A stretch of 64,000 bases of DNA from Streptomyces sp. CB01201. GTDB lineage: Bacteria > Actinomycetota > Actinomycetes > Streptomycetales > Streptomycetaceae. The notes under the pieces were generated by a model, which saw only the letters and a list, made by a program, of their open reading frames with translations, searched no databases and was not told the DNA's origin. Below, piece after piece: positions 39,483-48,837 of the stretch. Each line of letters starts with the position of its first letter. The first letter of the stretch is position 1. A program made the translations under genes and the position numbers. Location: assembly GCF_002803085.1 (NCBI RefSeq), contig NZ_NNBJ01000011.1, positions 213,161 through 277,160 on the forward strand. The letters are read 5' to 3'.

Positions 39483-40211
39483 GTGGCGCTCAAGAACATT
39501 CCGGATTCCGGCTTCTCCGACGACGACGGCACCGCCGCCCCCGAACTGACCGAGGCGCTCGCCGCCTGGGCGCAGGACAGGTCGGCCGAGCCACGGGTGC
39601 TCGCGGCGCTGCGCACCGCGCGGCTGCTCGTCCCCGTGGTCGCGGTGCTGGGCGAGAGCGAGATCGACGAGAACGGCCTCAAGCGCGAGAAGACCAGCGA
39701 CATGGCCGTCCCCACCCTGAAGGCCGGCGACCGCACCGCACTGCCCGCGTTCACCTCGACCGCGTCCCTGGCCCGGTGGGACCCGGCGGCCCGGCCGGTC
39801 GCGGTCCCGCTGCACCAGGCCCTGGCGGCGGCCGTGCACGAGAAGGCGGACACCGTCGTCATCGATCTGGCGGGCCCGGTCGCGTACGAGCTGAAGGGCG
39901 CGGCCCTGCTCGCCCTCGCGGAGGGCCGCAGCAGCACCGACCCGCTCCAGGATCCCGCGGTGCTCGACGCGGTGCGCTCGGCGGTGGCCGCGGTGCCCGC
40001 GGTGCTGCGCGCCCATCTCGGCCCCGGCAGCGCGGACGGCACGCTGGCCCTGGTACTCGCCGACGGTACGGCGCCCGCGGACGCGGGCCGCGAGGTGGCC
40101 GAGCTGATCGCCGCGGACCAGACCCTGCGGGCCCGGCTCGTCCGGGGCCTGGACCTGGCGCTGCTGCCGCCCGGGGCCCCACAGCCGAACGAGCCGCTCT
40201 TCACCCGCTGA
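39483..40211 (+). CDS. SseB-family protein
   Basis: The 242-residue protein has the SseB domain, with RLLVPVVAVLGE, VPTLKAGDRTALPAFTS and the second-half SseB C-terminal region (about 130-235). It is probably cytoplasmic. SseB proteins are poorly understood; one Salmonella protein of the same name is unrelated in function. The GTG start is at 39483. It lies just upstream of the DUF1844 gene (convergent) and the infC operon. Confidence 0.85.
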   Translation: MALKNIPDSGFSDDDGTAAPELTEALAAWAQDRSAEPRVLAALRTARLLVPVVAVLGESEIDENGLKREKTSDMAVPTLKAGDRTALPAFTSTASLARWDPAARPVAVPLHQALAAAVHEKADTVVIDLAGPVAYELKGAALLALAEGRSSTDPLQDPAVLDAVRSAVAAVPAVLRAHLGPGSADGTLALVLADGTAPADAGREVAELIAADQTLRARLVRGLDLALLPPGAPQPNEPLFTR

Positions 40212-40274
40212 GGGGAAGGAGCGGCTCGCTCGGGGTCGTTCAGGCGCGTAAGGGCGAGGAGTGGGAACGGGGGC

Positions 40275-40634
40275 TCAGCCGAAGACGGCGCCCGTGTACT
40301 TCTCGCCCGGACCCTTGCCCGGCTCGTCCGGCACGACCGAGGCCTCGCGGAACGCGAGCTGGAGCGACTTGAGACCGTCGCGCAGGGGGGCGGCGTGGAA
40401 GGACGAGATCTCGGTGGCCCCCGCGTCCAGCAGGCCGGCCAGGGCGTGCACCAGCTTGCGGGCCTCGTCGAGGTCCTTGTACTGGTCGCCCTCCTCGGTC
40501 AGACCGAGCTTCACGGCGGCGGCGCTCATCAGGTTCACGGCGACCGTCACGATCACCTCGACCGCCGGGACCTCCGCGATGTCGCGGGCCATGGTGTCGA
40601 AGTCTGCGGGCTGATTGGGGGGCGTCTCACTCAT
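40275..40634 (-). CDS. DUF1844 protein
   Basis: The 119-residue protein matches the DUF1844 family, with VAVNLMSAAAVKLGL and a helical core, usually found next to infC in actinobacteria. It is probably a small cytoplasmic protein of unknown role. ATG 40634 is preferred because the family starts MSET; a longer frame to 40748 would run into the infC leader. It is divergent from infC, sharing a 370-bp intergenic region. Confidence 0.85.
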   Translation of the reverse strand: MSETPPNQPADFDTMARDIAEVPAVEVIVTVAVNLMSAAAVKLGLTEEGDQYKDLDEARKLVHALAGLLDAGATEISSFHAAPLRDGLKSLQLAFREASVVPDEPGKGPGEKYTGAVFG

Positions 40635-40814
40635 GCCCCCACGATATGCGGTGCCCGGACGCCCTCCTCCCGCGCACTCGATTAGCCCGTCCGTCCGGTT
40701 GCTGCTAACCTTGTGTAACGACCGGCCAGGCACGTGTGCCCGGCCCACAAGTGGAGGCTCCGATCTCCCACCCGACCGCCCTCAGGGGAGGCGGGTCATC
40801 CGGTCAGGTGGCCA

Positions 40815-40837
40815 CCATCGTTCCGTACGGACGATGG
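40815..40837 (+). promoter_or_regulatory. Hairpin in the infC leader RNA
   Basis: A 7-bp perfect stem, CCATCGT with ACGATGG (40815-40821 with 40831-40837), surrounds a partly self-complementary CCGTACGG loop. It lies upstream of the attenuator and may help choose between alternative leader folds. Confidence 0.55.
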
Positions 40838-40892
40838 AGCCGCCCGATGTGCGCCCCGCGGTAGACCGTGGTGGTGTTCCGGTTTTCTTGGA

Positions 40893-40923
40893 GCCCCGCC
40901 TGTGTCCGTCCGGGGCATTTTTT
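40893..40923 (+). terminator. Attenuator terminator in the infC leader
   Basis: GCCCCG (40893-40898) pairs with CGGGGC (40911-40916), followed by A and six T (40918-40923). It lies 81 bp upstream of the infC start codon. A second GCCCCG at 40853-40858 could pair with the same right arm as an antiterminator. A T-run this long is rare in this GC-rich DNA, which strengthens the call. Confidence 0.75.
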
Positions 40924-41004
40924 GTGCCTCGCGTCGGTTGGTCACGTCACCAGACGTACGCGGCTGTCTGCCAGACAGTCGTGTGGTGCTACCGAGGAGG
41001 ATCC

Positions 41005-41673
41005 ATCAGCGCCGAGCCCCGCATCAACGACCGGATTCGCGTTCCCGAGGTGCGACTTGTCGGCCCCAGCGGCGAGCAGGTCGGAATTGTTCCGCTTGCC
41101 AAGGCCCTGGAGCTCGCCCAGGAGTATGACCTCGACCTGGTCGAGGTCGCGGCGACCGCCCGTCCGCCCGTGTGCAAGCTCATGGACTACGGGAAGTTCA
41201 AGTACGAGTCGGCCATGAAGGCCCGTGAGGCGCGCAAGAACCAGGCGCACACGGTCATCAAGGAGATGAAGCTCCGGCCGAAGATCGACCCGCACGACTA
41301 CGACACCAAAAAGGGTCACGTCGTCCGGTTCCTCAAGCAGGGCGACAAGGTCAAGATCACGATCATGTTCCGTGGTCGCGAGCAGTCCCGGCCGGAGCTC
41401 GGCTACCGACTGCTCCAGCGCCTCGCTTCGGACGTGGAGGAGCTCGGCTTCGTCGAGTCCAGCCCGAAGCAGGACGGCCGAAACATGATCATGGTTCTCG
41501 GTCCGCACAAGAAGAAGACCGAGGCGATGGCCGAAGCCCGCGAGGCCCAGGCGGCCCGCAAGGCGGAGCGCCAGGGCCAGTCGGCCCAGGCGGACGACTC
41601 CGTCGAGGACGAGGCCGTTGCCGAGGCGCCCGTCGCCGAGGCCGCGCCGGCCGAGGAACCTGCCGAGGCCTGA
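41005..41673 (+). CDS. infC: Translation initiation factor IF-3
   Basis: The 222-residue protein has the N-terminal IF3 domain (about 5-75, with RINDRIRVPEVRL) and the C-terminal ribosome-binding domain (about 85-170). A low-complexity Ala-Glu-rich tail follows (about 175-222), which is typical of Streptomyces. IF3 keeps ribosomal subunits apart and proofreads initiation. The start is the rare codon ATC at 41005: GAGGAGG lies just before it, and the protein then lines up with the known family start. Non-canonical starts allow IF3 to repress its own synthesis. A GTG at 40981 would place the ribosome site inside the gene. Confidence 0.93.
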   Translation: MSAEPRINDRIRVPEVRLVGPSGEQVGIVPLAKALELAQEYDLDLVEVAATARPPVCKLMDYGKFKYESAMKAREARKNQAHTVIKEMKLRPKIDPHDYDTKKGHVVRFLKQGDKVKITIMFRGREQSRPELGYRLLQRLASDVEELGFVESSPKQDGRNMIMVLGPHKKKTEAMAEAREAQAARKAERQGQSAQADDSVEDEAVAEAPVAEAAPAEEPAEA

Positions 41674-41714
41674 TTCCGGGACAGCCTGTTCCGGATGTCA
41701 ACCGATACATATGA

Positions 41715-41751
41715 CGCTCCCGAGCGCCGGTCCCCGGACCGGCTGGGAGCG
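41715..41751 (+). promoter_or_regulatory. Hairpin between infC and rpmI
   Basis: A long stem (CGCTCCC with GGGAGCG, then GCCGGTCC with GGACCGGC, loop CC) lies just before the rpmI start. It may be a control site for ribosomal protein L20 or L35, or an mRNA processing site. Confidence 0.5.
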
Positions 41752-41776
41752 CCACTGACGAGGAGATAACGGCGCT

Positions 41777-41971
41777 ATGCCGAAGAACAAGTCGCACAGC
41801 GGTACCAGCAAGCGCTTCAAGATCACCGGCTCTGGCAAGGTGCTCCGTGAGCGTGCCGGCAAGCGCCACCTGCTTGAGCACAAGTCGTCCAAGAAGACCC
41901 GCTCGCTGACGGGCACGGTCGTCGTGGCTCCGGCCGACGCCAAGAAGATCAAGAAGCTTCTCGGCAAGTGA
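41777..41971 (+). CDS. rpmI: 50S ribosomal protein L35
   Basis: The 64-residue basic protein begins MPKNKSHSGTSKRFKITG and has the HLLEHKSSKKTRSL segment of L35, a component of the large ribosomal subunit. The ATG start follows CGAGGAGA. It lies between infC and rplT in the universally conserved order and is surely co-transcribed with them. Hairpins flank it on both sides. Confidence 0.98.
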   Translation: MPKNKSHSGTSKRFKITGSGKVLRERAGKRHLLEHKSSKKTRSLTGTVVVAPADAKKIKKLLGK

Positions 41972-42005
41972 CGTTCCTCCGCCTCCGCGCTGCGGAGGCG
42001 GAACG
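41972..42005 (+). promoter_or_regulatory. Hairpin between rpmI and rplT
   Basis: CGTT pairs with AACG and CCGCCTCCGC with GCGGAGGCGG around a GCT loop, starting one base after the rpmI stop. It may act as a partial terminator or an L20 autocontrol site before rplT. Confidence 0.55.
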
Positions 42006-42076
42006 TCGAGACCGGGACCCATTCGATTTCGGGCCGTGTGAGTCCAACCACGGCCCCGCTACAAGGAGTTAAACAA

Positions 42077-42460
42077 GTGGCACGCGTCAAGCGGGCAGTC
42101 AACGCCCACAAGAAGCGCCGGGCGATCCTCGAAGCGGCCTCCGGCTACCGCGGTCAGCGTTCGCGCCTGTACCGCAAGGCCAAGGAGCAGGTCACCCACT
42201 CGCTGGTCTACAACTACAACGACCGCAAGAAGCGCAAGGGCGACTTCCGTCAGCTGTGGATCCAGCGCATCAACGCTGCTGCCCGCCAGAACGGCATGAC
42301 GTACAACCGCCTCATCCAGGGTCTGAAGGCCGCCAACATCGAGGTGGACCGCAAGATCCTGGCCGAGCTCGCGGTCAACGACGCCAACGCGTTCGCCGCG
42401 CTCGTCGAGGTGGCCCAGAAGGCCCTCCCGAGCGACGTCAACGCCCCGAAGGCCGCGTAA
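42077..42460 (+). CDS. rplT: 50S ribosomal protein L20
   Basis: The 127-residue basic protein starts MARVKRAVNAHKKRR and has the conserved L20 helical core with WIQRINAAARQNGMTYN. L20 is an early assembly protein of the large subunit and in other bacteria represses its own operon. GTG 42077 follows AAGGAG. A perfect hairpin at 42488-42516 ends the operon. Confidence 0.98.
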   Translation: MARVKRAVNAHKKRRAILEAASGYRGQRSRLYRKAKEQVTHSLVYNYNDRKKRKGDFRQLWIQRINAAARQNGMTYNRLIQGLKAANIEVDRKILAELAVNDANAFAALVEVAQKALPSDVNAPKAA

Positions 42461-42487
42461 GCGCCCGACGGCTTGTCGAGCAGGACC

Positions 42488-42516
42488 GGACCCGCAGGCC
42501 GCTGGCCTGCGGGTCC
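42488..42516 (+). terminator. Terminator after rplT
   Basis: A perfect 13-bp stem (42488-42500 with 42504-42516) closes over a 3-nt loop, 27 bp after the rplT stop. It lacks a T-run. Confidence 0.8.
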
Positions 42517-42539
42517 CGGTGCGTTGCGGGGGTCGCTCC

Positions 42540-42584
42540 GGGGGCTCGGCCCCCCGGACCCCCCTCTCCGGGGGCCGAGCCCCC
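42540..42584. repeat. Long GC inverted repeat
   Basis: A 17-bp inverted repeat (42540-42557 with 42568-42584, one bulged C) built from GGGGGCTCGGCCCCC lies just before the methylase gene. Such units recur across Streptomyces genomes; whether it acts as a second terminator or a dispersed repeat cannot be told here. Confidence 0.6.
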
Positions 42585-42619
42585 AGGCCCCCACTCCCTT
42601 CCAGAGAGACCGCGAGCAC

Positions 42620-43474
<855 letters not shown>

Positions 43475-43528
43475 TAGTGTGGCGGGCTCGGGGGCCCACT
43501 CAGCGCTTCGGAGAGGTGGGATACGGGG

Positions 43529-44653
43529 ATGGCTGTCGGCATGAGCGGCATCGGCAACAGCACCGCGCTGTATCCGTCCGGCGGTCCTGATGTCCTCGGC
43601 TTCGACCCCGACGACCTGCCCGACGGCATCGTGGTCGCCGACGACAAGGGCCGGGTGATCTGCTTCAACGCCGCCGCGGTCAGGATCACCGCGGTCCCCA
43701 AGGACGAGGCCCTCGGCCGCCCGCTGGAGCGGGCGCTGCCCCTGGAGGACCTCAAGGGCCGCCGCTGGTGGCAGCTCACCGACCCCTACGGCGGCCTCGC
43801 CATCCGGGCCGGTCAGCCCGAGCGCAATCTGCTGCTGCCCGGCGGCCGCGAGGTGCTGGTCTCCGCCCGTTACGTCCGCGAGCGCCCCACCGGCCCGGTC
43901 CGCCGGGTCGTGGTCAGCCTGCGCTCCACCGAGGCCCGGCGGCGCACCGAGCGCTCGCACGCCGAGCTGATCGCCACCGTCGCCCACGAGCTGCGCTCCC
44001 CGCTGACCTCCGTCAAGGGCTTCACCGCGACGCTGCTCGCCAAGTGGGAGCGGTTCACGGACGACCAGAAGCGTCTGATGCTGGAGACCGTCGACGCCGA
44101 CGCCAACCGGGTCACCCGGCTCATCGCCGAACTCCTCGACATCTCGCGCATCGACTCCGGCCGCCTCGAAGTGCGCCGCCAGCCGGTCGACATCCCGGCC
44201 GCCGTCGGCCGCCACCTCCAGGCCCACGTCGCCTCCGGCCGGGCCCCGGACCGCTTCCTGGTCCGCATCGAGCGCCCGCTGCCCGATCTGTGGGCGGATC
44301 CGGACAAGATCGACCAGGTGCTCGGCAACCTGCTGGAAAACGCGGTGCGCCACGGCGAGGGAACCGTCACCATTGAGGTGGCACCAGCGCCCGTCCGTAT
44401 CGACGAGCACGACGAGAAGGGAACGGCGGTCACCGTGAGCGACGAAGGCCCCGGCATCCCCGAGGAGTCGATGGGCCGTGTCTTCACCCGCTTCTGGCGG
44501 GGGAGCAAGCGCGGCGGGACCGGCCTCGGCCTGTACATCGTCAAGGGCATCGTCGAGGCGCACGGCGGCACGATCTCGGTGGGCCGCGGCCCCGGCGGCG
44601 GCGCCCAGTTCCGATTTATCCTGCCCGTCGGCGCTCCGGCGTATCTCCAGTAG
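43529..44653 (+). CDS. Orphan PAS-containing sensor histidine kinase
   Basis: The 374-residue protein has a PAS domain (about 25-130), a HisKA domain with the phospho-acceptor motif TVAHELRSPLTSVKG near residue 150, and a HATPase_c domain with NLLENAVRHG, DEGPGIP and GTGLGLYIV. There is no membrane segment, so it is a cytoplasmic sensor. No response regulator gene is adjacent. The homologous gene is found at this place next to pheST in other Streptomyces, as I recall. The ATG start is at 43529. Confidence 0.88.
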   Translation: MAVGMSGIGNSTALYPSGGPDVLGFDPDDLPDGIVVADDKGRVICFNAAAVRITAVPKDEALGRPLERALPLEDLKGRRWWQLTDPYGGLAIRAGQPERNLLLPGGREVLVSARYVRERPTGPVRRVVVSLRSTEARRRTERSHAELIATVAHELRSPLTSVKGFTATLLAKWERFTDDQKRLMLETVDADANRVTRLIAELLDISRIDSGRLEVRRQPVDIPAAVGRHLQAHVASGRAPDRFLVRIERPLPDLWADPDKIDQVLGNLLENAVRHGEGTVTIEVAPAPVRIDEHDEKGTAVTVSDEGPGIPEESMGRVFTRFWRGSKRGGTGLGLYIVKGIVEAHGGTISVGRGPGGGAQFRFILPVGAPAYLQ

Positions 44654-44800
44654 ATCGCCCTCCGAGCCGCCCACGGGCGCAACCGCGTTCCCCCACCCCG
44701 TTAGACTCGACCTTTGGCGCGTTTGTGTCCGCGCGCTATCGCGGTATCGCTTCGCGGTCGCGGGGACCCCCAGCCAAGACAATCGGAAGCACGGGAAGAG

Positions 44801-45922
44801 ATGTCGGCACCCAATAAGTCGTACGACCCTGTTGAGGTCGAGGCGCTGAAACCGGAAGAGATCGAGCGGATGCGGGACGAGGCGCTCGCCGCCTTCGCCG
44901 CCGCCGGGGACCTCGACGCGCTCGCCCAGGCGAAGACCGCGCACACCGGTGGCACCTCGCCCCTCTCGCTCGCCAACCGCGAGATCGGCGCGCTGCCGCC
45001 GCAGGCCAAGGCCGCGGCGGGCAAGCTCGTGGGCATGGCCCGCGGTGCCGTGAACAAGGCACTGGCCGCGCGCCAGGCCGAGCTGGAGGACGAGCGGGAC
45101 GCCCGGGTCCTGGTCGAGGAGGCGGTGGACGTCACCCTGCCCCACGACCGCGTACCGGCCGGCGCCCGCCACCCGCTGACCACGCTCTCGGAGCGCATCG
45201 AGGACGTCTTCGTGGCCATGGGCTACGAGGTGGCCGAGGGGCCCGAGGTCGAGGCGGAGTGGTTCACCTTCGACGCGCTCAACATCGGCCCGGACCACCC
45301 GGCCCGCACCGAGCACGACACCTTCTTCGTGCAGGGTCCCGAGGGCGCCGCCAACTCCGGCGTCGTCCTGCGCACCCACACCTCGCCCGTGCAGATCCGC
45401 TCGATGCTCGACCGCGAGCCTCCGGTGTACGTGATCTGCCCCGGCCGGGTGTACCGTACCGACGAGCTGGACGCCACGCACAGCCCGGTGTTCCGCCAGG
45501 TCGAGCTGCTCGCCGTGGACGAGGGCCTCACCATGGCCGATCTGAAGGGCACCCTCGATCACATGGTCAAGGCGCTCTTCGGCGAGGGCATCGAGACCCG
45601 CCTGCGGCCGAACTTCTTCCCGTTCACCGAGCCGTCCGCCGAGATGGACATGGTCTGCTACGTCTGCCGCGGCGAGTCCGTCGGCAACCCGGACCGTCCC
45701 TGCCGCACCTGTTCCAGCGAGGGCTGGATCGAGCTCGGCGGCTGCGGCATGGTCAACCCGAAGGTGCTCACCGCCTGCGGCGTGGACGCCGAGAAGTACA
45801 GCGGATTCGCCTTCGGCTTCGGCATCGAACGGATGCTGATGTTCCGCCACAACGTAGAAGACATGCGAGACATGGTCGAGGGTGACATCCGGTTCACCCG
45901 GCCGTTCGGGATGGAGATCTGA
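44801..45922 (+). CDS. pheS: Phenylalanyl-tRNA synthetase alpha subunit
   Basis: The 373-residue protein has an N-terminal coiled coil (about 20-100) and the class II catalytic core with VAEGPEVEAEWFTFDALN (motif 1 side), FRQVE (motif 2) and the C-terminal GFGIERMLM (motif 3). It has the two CxxC pairs, CYVC and CRTC, in a loop near residues 285-310, seen in actinobacterial PheS, possibly a metal site. With PheT it charges tRNA-Phe. ATG 44801 follows GGGAAGAG. The stop overlaps the pheT start by one base. Confidence 0.97.
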   Translation: MSAPNKSYDPVEVEALKPEEIERMRDEALAAFAAAGDLDALAQAKTAHTGGTSPLSLANREIGALPPQAKAAAGKLVGMARGAVNKALAARQAELEDERDARVLVEEAVDVTLPHDRVPAGARHPLTTLSERIEDVFVAMGYEVAEGPEVEAEWFTFDALNIGPDHPARTEHDTFFVQGPEGAANSGVVLRTHTSPVQIRSMLDREPPVYVICPGRVYRTDELDATHSPVFRQVELLAVDEGLTMADLKGTLDHMVKALFGEGIETRLRPNFFPFTEPSAEMDMVCYVCRGESVGNPDRPCRTCSSEGWIELGGCGMVNPKVLTACGVDAEKYSGFAFGFGIERMLMFRHNVEDMRDMVEGDIRFTRPFGMEI

Positions 45923-48450
45923 TGCGGGTCCCGCTTTCCTGGCTGCGGGAGTACGTCGACCTCCCCGCCACCGAGACCGGCCGCGACGTGCAGGCCAGGC
46001 TCGTCGACGCCGGCCTTGAGGTCGAGACCGTCGAGCAGCTCGGCGCCGGGCTCAAGGGCCCGCTCGTCGTCGGCAAGGTCCTCACCATCGAGGAGCTGGA
46101 GGGTTTCAAGAAGCCCATCCGCTTCTGCACCGTCGACGTCGGCCGGGCCAACGGCACGGGCGAGCCGCAGGAGATCGTCTGCGGCGCCCGCAACTTCGCG
46201 GTCGGCGACAAGGTCGTCGTGGTGCTGCCCGGCGCGGTGCTGCCCGGCGACTTCGCGATCGCCGCGCGCAAGACGTACGGCAAGACCTCGCACGGCATGA
46301 TCTGCTCAAGCGACGAGCTCGGCATGGGCCCGGACACCACCGGCGGCATCATCGTGCTGCCCCCGGAGCACGAGGTCGGCACCGACGCGATCGCGCTGCT
46401 CGAACTCGTCGACGAGGTCCTGGACATCGCGGTGACCGCCAACCGCGGCGACTGCCTGTCGATGCGTGGCGTGGCCCGCGAGACCGCCATCGCCTACGGT
46501 CTGCCGCTGCGCGACCCGGCGCTGCTCGACGTGCCCGCGCCCAACTCCTACGGCTACCAGGTCAAGGTCGCCGACCCGATCGGCTGCGACCGCTTCACCG
46601 CGCGCACCGTGACCGGTCTCGACTCCGAGGCCCGCTCCCCGATCTGGCTCCAGCGCCGGCTGCAGAAGGCCGGTATGCGTCCGATCTCGCTCGCCGTCGA
46701 CATCACCAACTACGTGATGATCGAGCTCGGCCAGCCGCTGCACGCCTACGACCGGAGCCTGGTCGACGGTCCCATCGGCGTACGCCGCGCCGAGGCCGGC
46801 GAGCTGCTCACCACCCTCGACGGCACCAAGCGCAAGCTGGACGCCGCCGACCTCGTCATCACCGACAACCGGGGCCCCATCGGCCTGGCCGGTGTGATGG
46901 GCGGGGCCAACACCGAGATCGCGGACTCCGTCACGGATCCCGAGACCGGCGAGGTCAAGGGCACCACCGAGGTCGTCATCGAGGCCGCGCACTTCGACGC
47001 GGTCGCCATCGCCCGCACCGCGCGCCGCCACAAGCTGACGTCCGAGGCGTCCAAGCGCTTCGAGCGCGGCGTCGACCCGCAGGCCGCGGCCGCGGCCGCC
47101 CAGCGGACCGTCGACCTGCTCGTGCTGCTCGCCGGCGGCACGGCCGAGGCAGGCGTCACCGAGATCGTCTCGCCGTCCGCGCCGCGCAGCATCTCGATGC
47201 GCGCCGACCACCCGGACCGCGTCGCCGGCATCGAGTACGGCCGCGAGACCGTGGTACGCCGCCTCCAGCAGGTCGGCTGCGACGCGTACGGGCAGGACGA
47301 GCTCGTCGTCACCGTGCCGTCCTGGCGGCCCGACCTCACCGAGCCGAACGACCTGGCCGAAGAGGTCATCCGCCTGGAGGGCTACGCCAACCTGCCCTCC
47401 ACGCTGCCGAAGCCGCCCGCCGGACGGGGCCTGACGGAGCGTCAGCGACTGCACCGCCGGGTCGGCCGCGCGCTGGCCGGGGCCGGGTTCACCGAGGCGC
47501 CGAGCTACCCGTTCGTCGCCGAGTCGGTCTTCGACCAGCTCGGTCTGGACGCCGGAGACGCGAACCGCGATGTCGTGAAGCTGGTCAACCCGCTCAGCGA
47601 CGAGGAGCCGGCGCTGCGCACCACGCTCCTTCCGGGCCTGCTCGCCACGCTGCGCCGCAACGTCGGCCGCGGCAGCCACGACCTGGCGCTGTTCGAGACG
47701 GGCCTGGTCTTCCACCCGTCCTCGACCCCGGGCGTCGCCGCCCGGCTGCCCGTCGACCGCCGCCCCACCGACGAGGAGATCGCCGCCCTGGACGCCGTGC
47801 TGCCCGTGCAGCCTCGGCACGTGGGCGCCGTGCTCGCCGGTGCGCGCGAGCAGGCCGGCTGGTGGGGCAAGGGCCGCCCGGCCGACTGGGCCGACGCCGT
47901 CGAGGCGGCGCGTGCCGTCGCCCGCGAGGCGGGGCTCGAACTGGCCGTGGACCAGGGCCAGTACGGCCCCTGGCACCCGGGCCGCTGCGCCGAGCTGTAT
48001 GTGTTCCCCGAGGGCGTCAAGACCCTCGTCGGGTACGCCGGTGAGCTGCACCCGCGCGTCGTCAAGGCGTTCGGTCTGCCCGCCCGCAGCTGCGCGATGG
48101 AGCTGAACCTCGACGTCCTGGAGCGGGCCGCCGAGGGCCCCGTGCAGGCGCCGTCGATCTCCACCTTCCCGGTGGCCACCCAGGACGTGGCGCTCGTCGT
48201 CGACGCCGGGGTGCCGGCCGCCGCGGTGGAGAACGCGCTGCGCGTCGGCGCCGGTGAACTCCTGGAGTCCATCCGCCTGTTCGACGTCTACAGCGGCGAG
48301 CAGACCGGCGCCGGCAAGAAGTCCCTTGCCTACGCGCTGCGCTTCCGGGCCGCCGACCGCACCCTGACGGTCGAGGAGGCCTCGGCCGCGCGCGACGCGG
48401 CGGTGGCCCAGGCGGCCGAGTCCACGGGCGCGGTGCTGCGCGGCGCCTAG
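45922..48450 (+). CDS. pheT: Phenylalanyl-tRNA synthetase beta subunit
   Basis: The 842-residue protein has the tRNA-binding EMAP-like domain (about 40-150), B3/B4 editing domain (about 210-390), the B5 domain and a catalytic-like core in the second half. It ends with an anticodon-binding FDX-ACB domain (about 745-840, starting FPVATQDVALVVDAG). The subunit binds tRNA-Phe and hydrolyses mischarged Tyr-tRNA. It is coupled to pheS through TGATG and followed by a strong terminator. Confidence 0.97.
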   Translation: MRVPLSWLREYVDLPATETGRDVQARLVDAGLEVETVEQLGAGLKGPLVVGKVLTIEELEGFKKPIRFCTVDVGRANGTGEPQEIVCGARNFAVGDKVVVVLPGAVLPGDFAIAARKTYGKTSHGMICSSDELGMGPDTTGGIIVLPPEHEVGTDAIALLELVDEVLDIAVTANRGDCLSMRGVARETAIAYGLPLRDPALLDVPAPNSYGYQVKVADPIGCDRFTARTVTGLDSEARSPIWLQRRLQKAGMRPISLAVDITNYVMIELGQPLHAYDRSLVDGPIGVRRAEAGELLTTLDGTKRKLDAADLVITDNRGPIGLAGVMGGANTEIADSVTDPETGEVKGTTEVVIEAAHFDAVAIARTARRHKLTSEASKRFERGVDPQAAAAAAQRTVDLLVLLAGGTAEAGVTEIVSPSAPRSISMRADHPDRVAGIEYGRETVVRRLQQVGCDAYGQDELVVTVPSWRPDLTEPNDLAEEVIRLEGYANLPSTLPKPPAGRGLTERQRLHRRVGRALAGAGFTEAPSYPFVAESVFDQLGLDAGDANRDVVKLVNPLSDEEPALRTTLLPGLLATLRRNVGRGSHDLALFETGLVFHPSSTPGVAARLPVDRRPTDEEIAALDAVLPVQPRHVGAVLAGAREQAGWWGKGRPADWADAVEAARAVAREAGLELAVDQGQYGPWHPGRCAELYVFPEGVKTLVGYAGELHPRVVKAFGLPARSCAMELNLDVLERAAEGPVQAPSISTFPVATQDVALVVDAGVPAAAVENALRVGAGELLESIRLFDVYSGEQTGAGKKSLAYALRFRAADRTLTVEEASAARDAAVAQAAESTGAVLRGA

Positions 48451-48468
48451 CCCCGCGCGGAGCACACC

Positions 48469-48503
48469 AGAGGGGCGTACCGGCACTGCCGGTACGCCCC
48501 TCT
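48469..48503 (+). terminator. Terminator after pheT
   Basis: A near-perfect 17-bp palindrome (48469-48485 with 48487-48503) 18 bp after the pheT stop. It ends in CTCT rather than a T-run. Confidence 0.85.
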
Positions 48504-48837
48504 CGTGCGTCGCGGTGCTGCGCGCAACGACCGGGTCGGGGTGCCCGCGCGGCAGACGGCCGGTGAGGCGCGGGGTGTTCGCGGCTGGGGGTGGGGCGCC
48601 GCCGCCCTGCCGGGAGTGCCGGGCAGCGCGGACAGGGCGGACGGCGCCGGGAGCGGGCCGCCGCACTGTACGAGGGGGAGCCGGCGGCCCGACCGCCTCA
48701 ACGGGAGGCGGTTCAGAGTCAACCGACTGCGGCCGCCCATGGGCAGAGAGCGCGGCGCATAAATGCGGGTACTCGGTTCGCACCCCGTGTGAACCGGGCT
48801 CGTCTACGCTGGCCACACCGAGTCGTTGGAGGGGCCC
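48504..48837. other. Intergenic region between pheT and the NsdA-like gene
   Basis: No gene, repeat or promoter consensus could be supported in this 334-bp spacer; it must hold the promoter of the downstream regulator gene. Confidence 0.4.

Noticed and set aside
44654..44800. A T-box or phenylalanine attenuator before pheS
   Set aside because: No T-box core, no leader peptide with a Phe run and no clear terminator were found in this 147-bp spacer.
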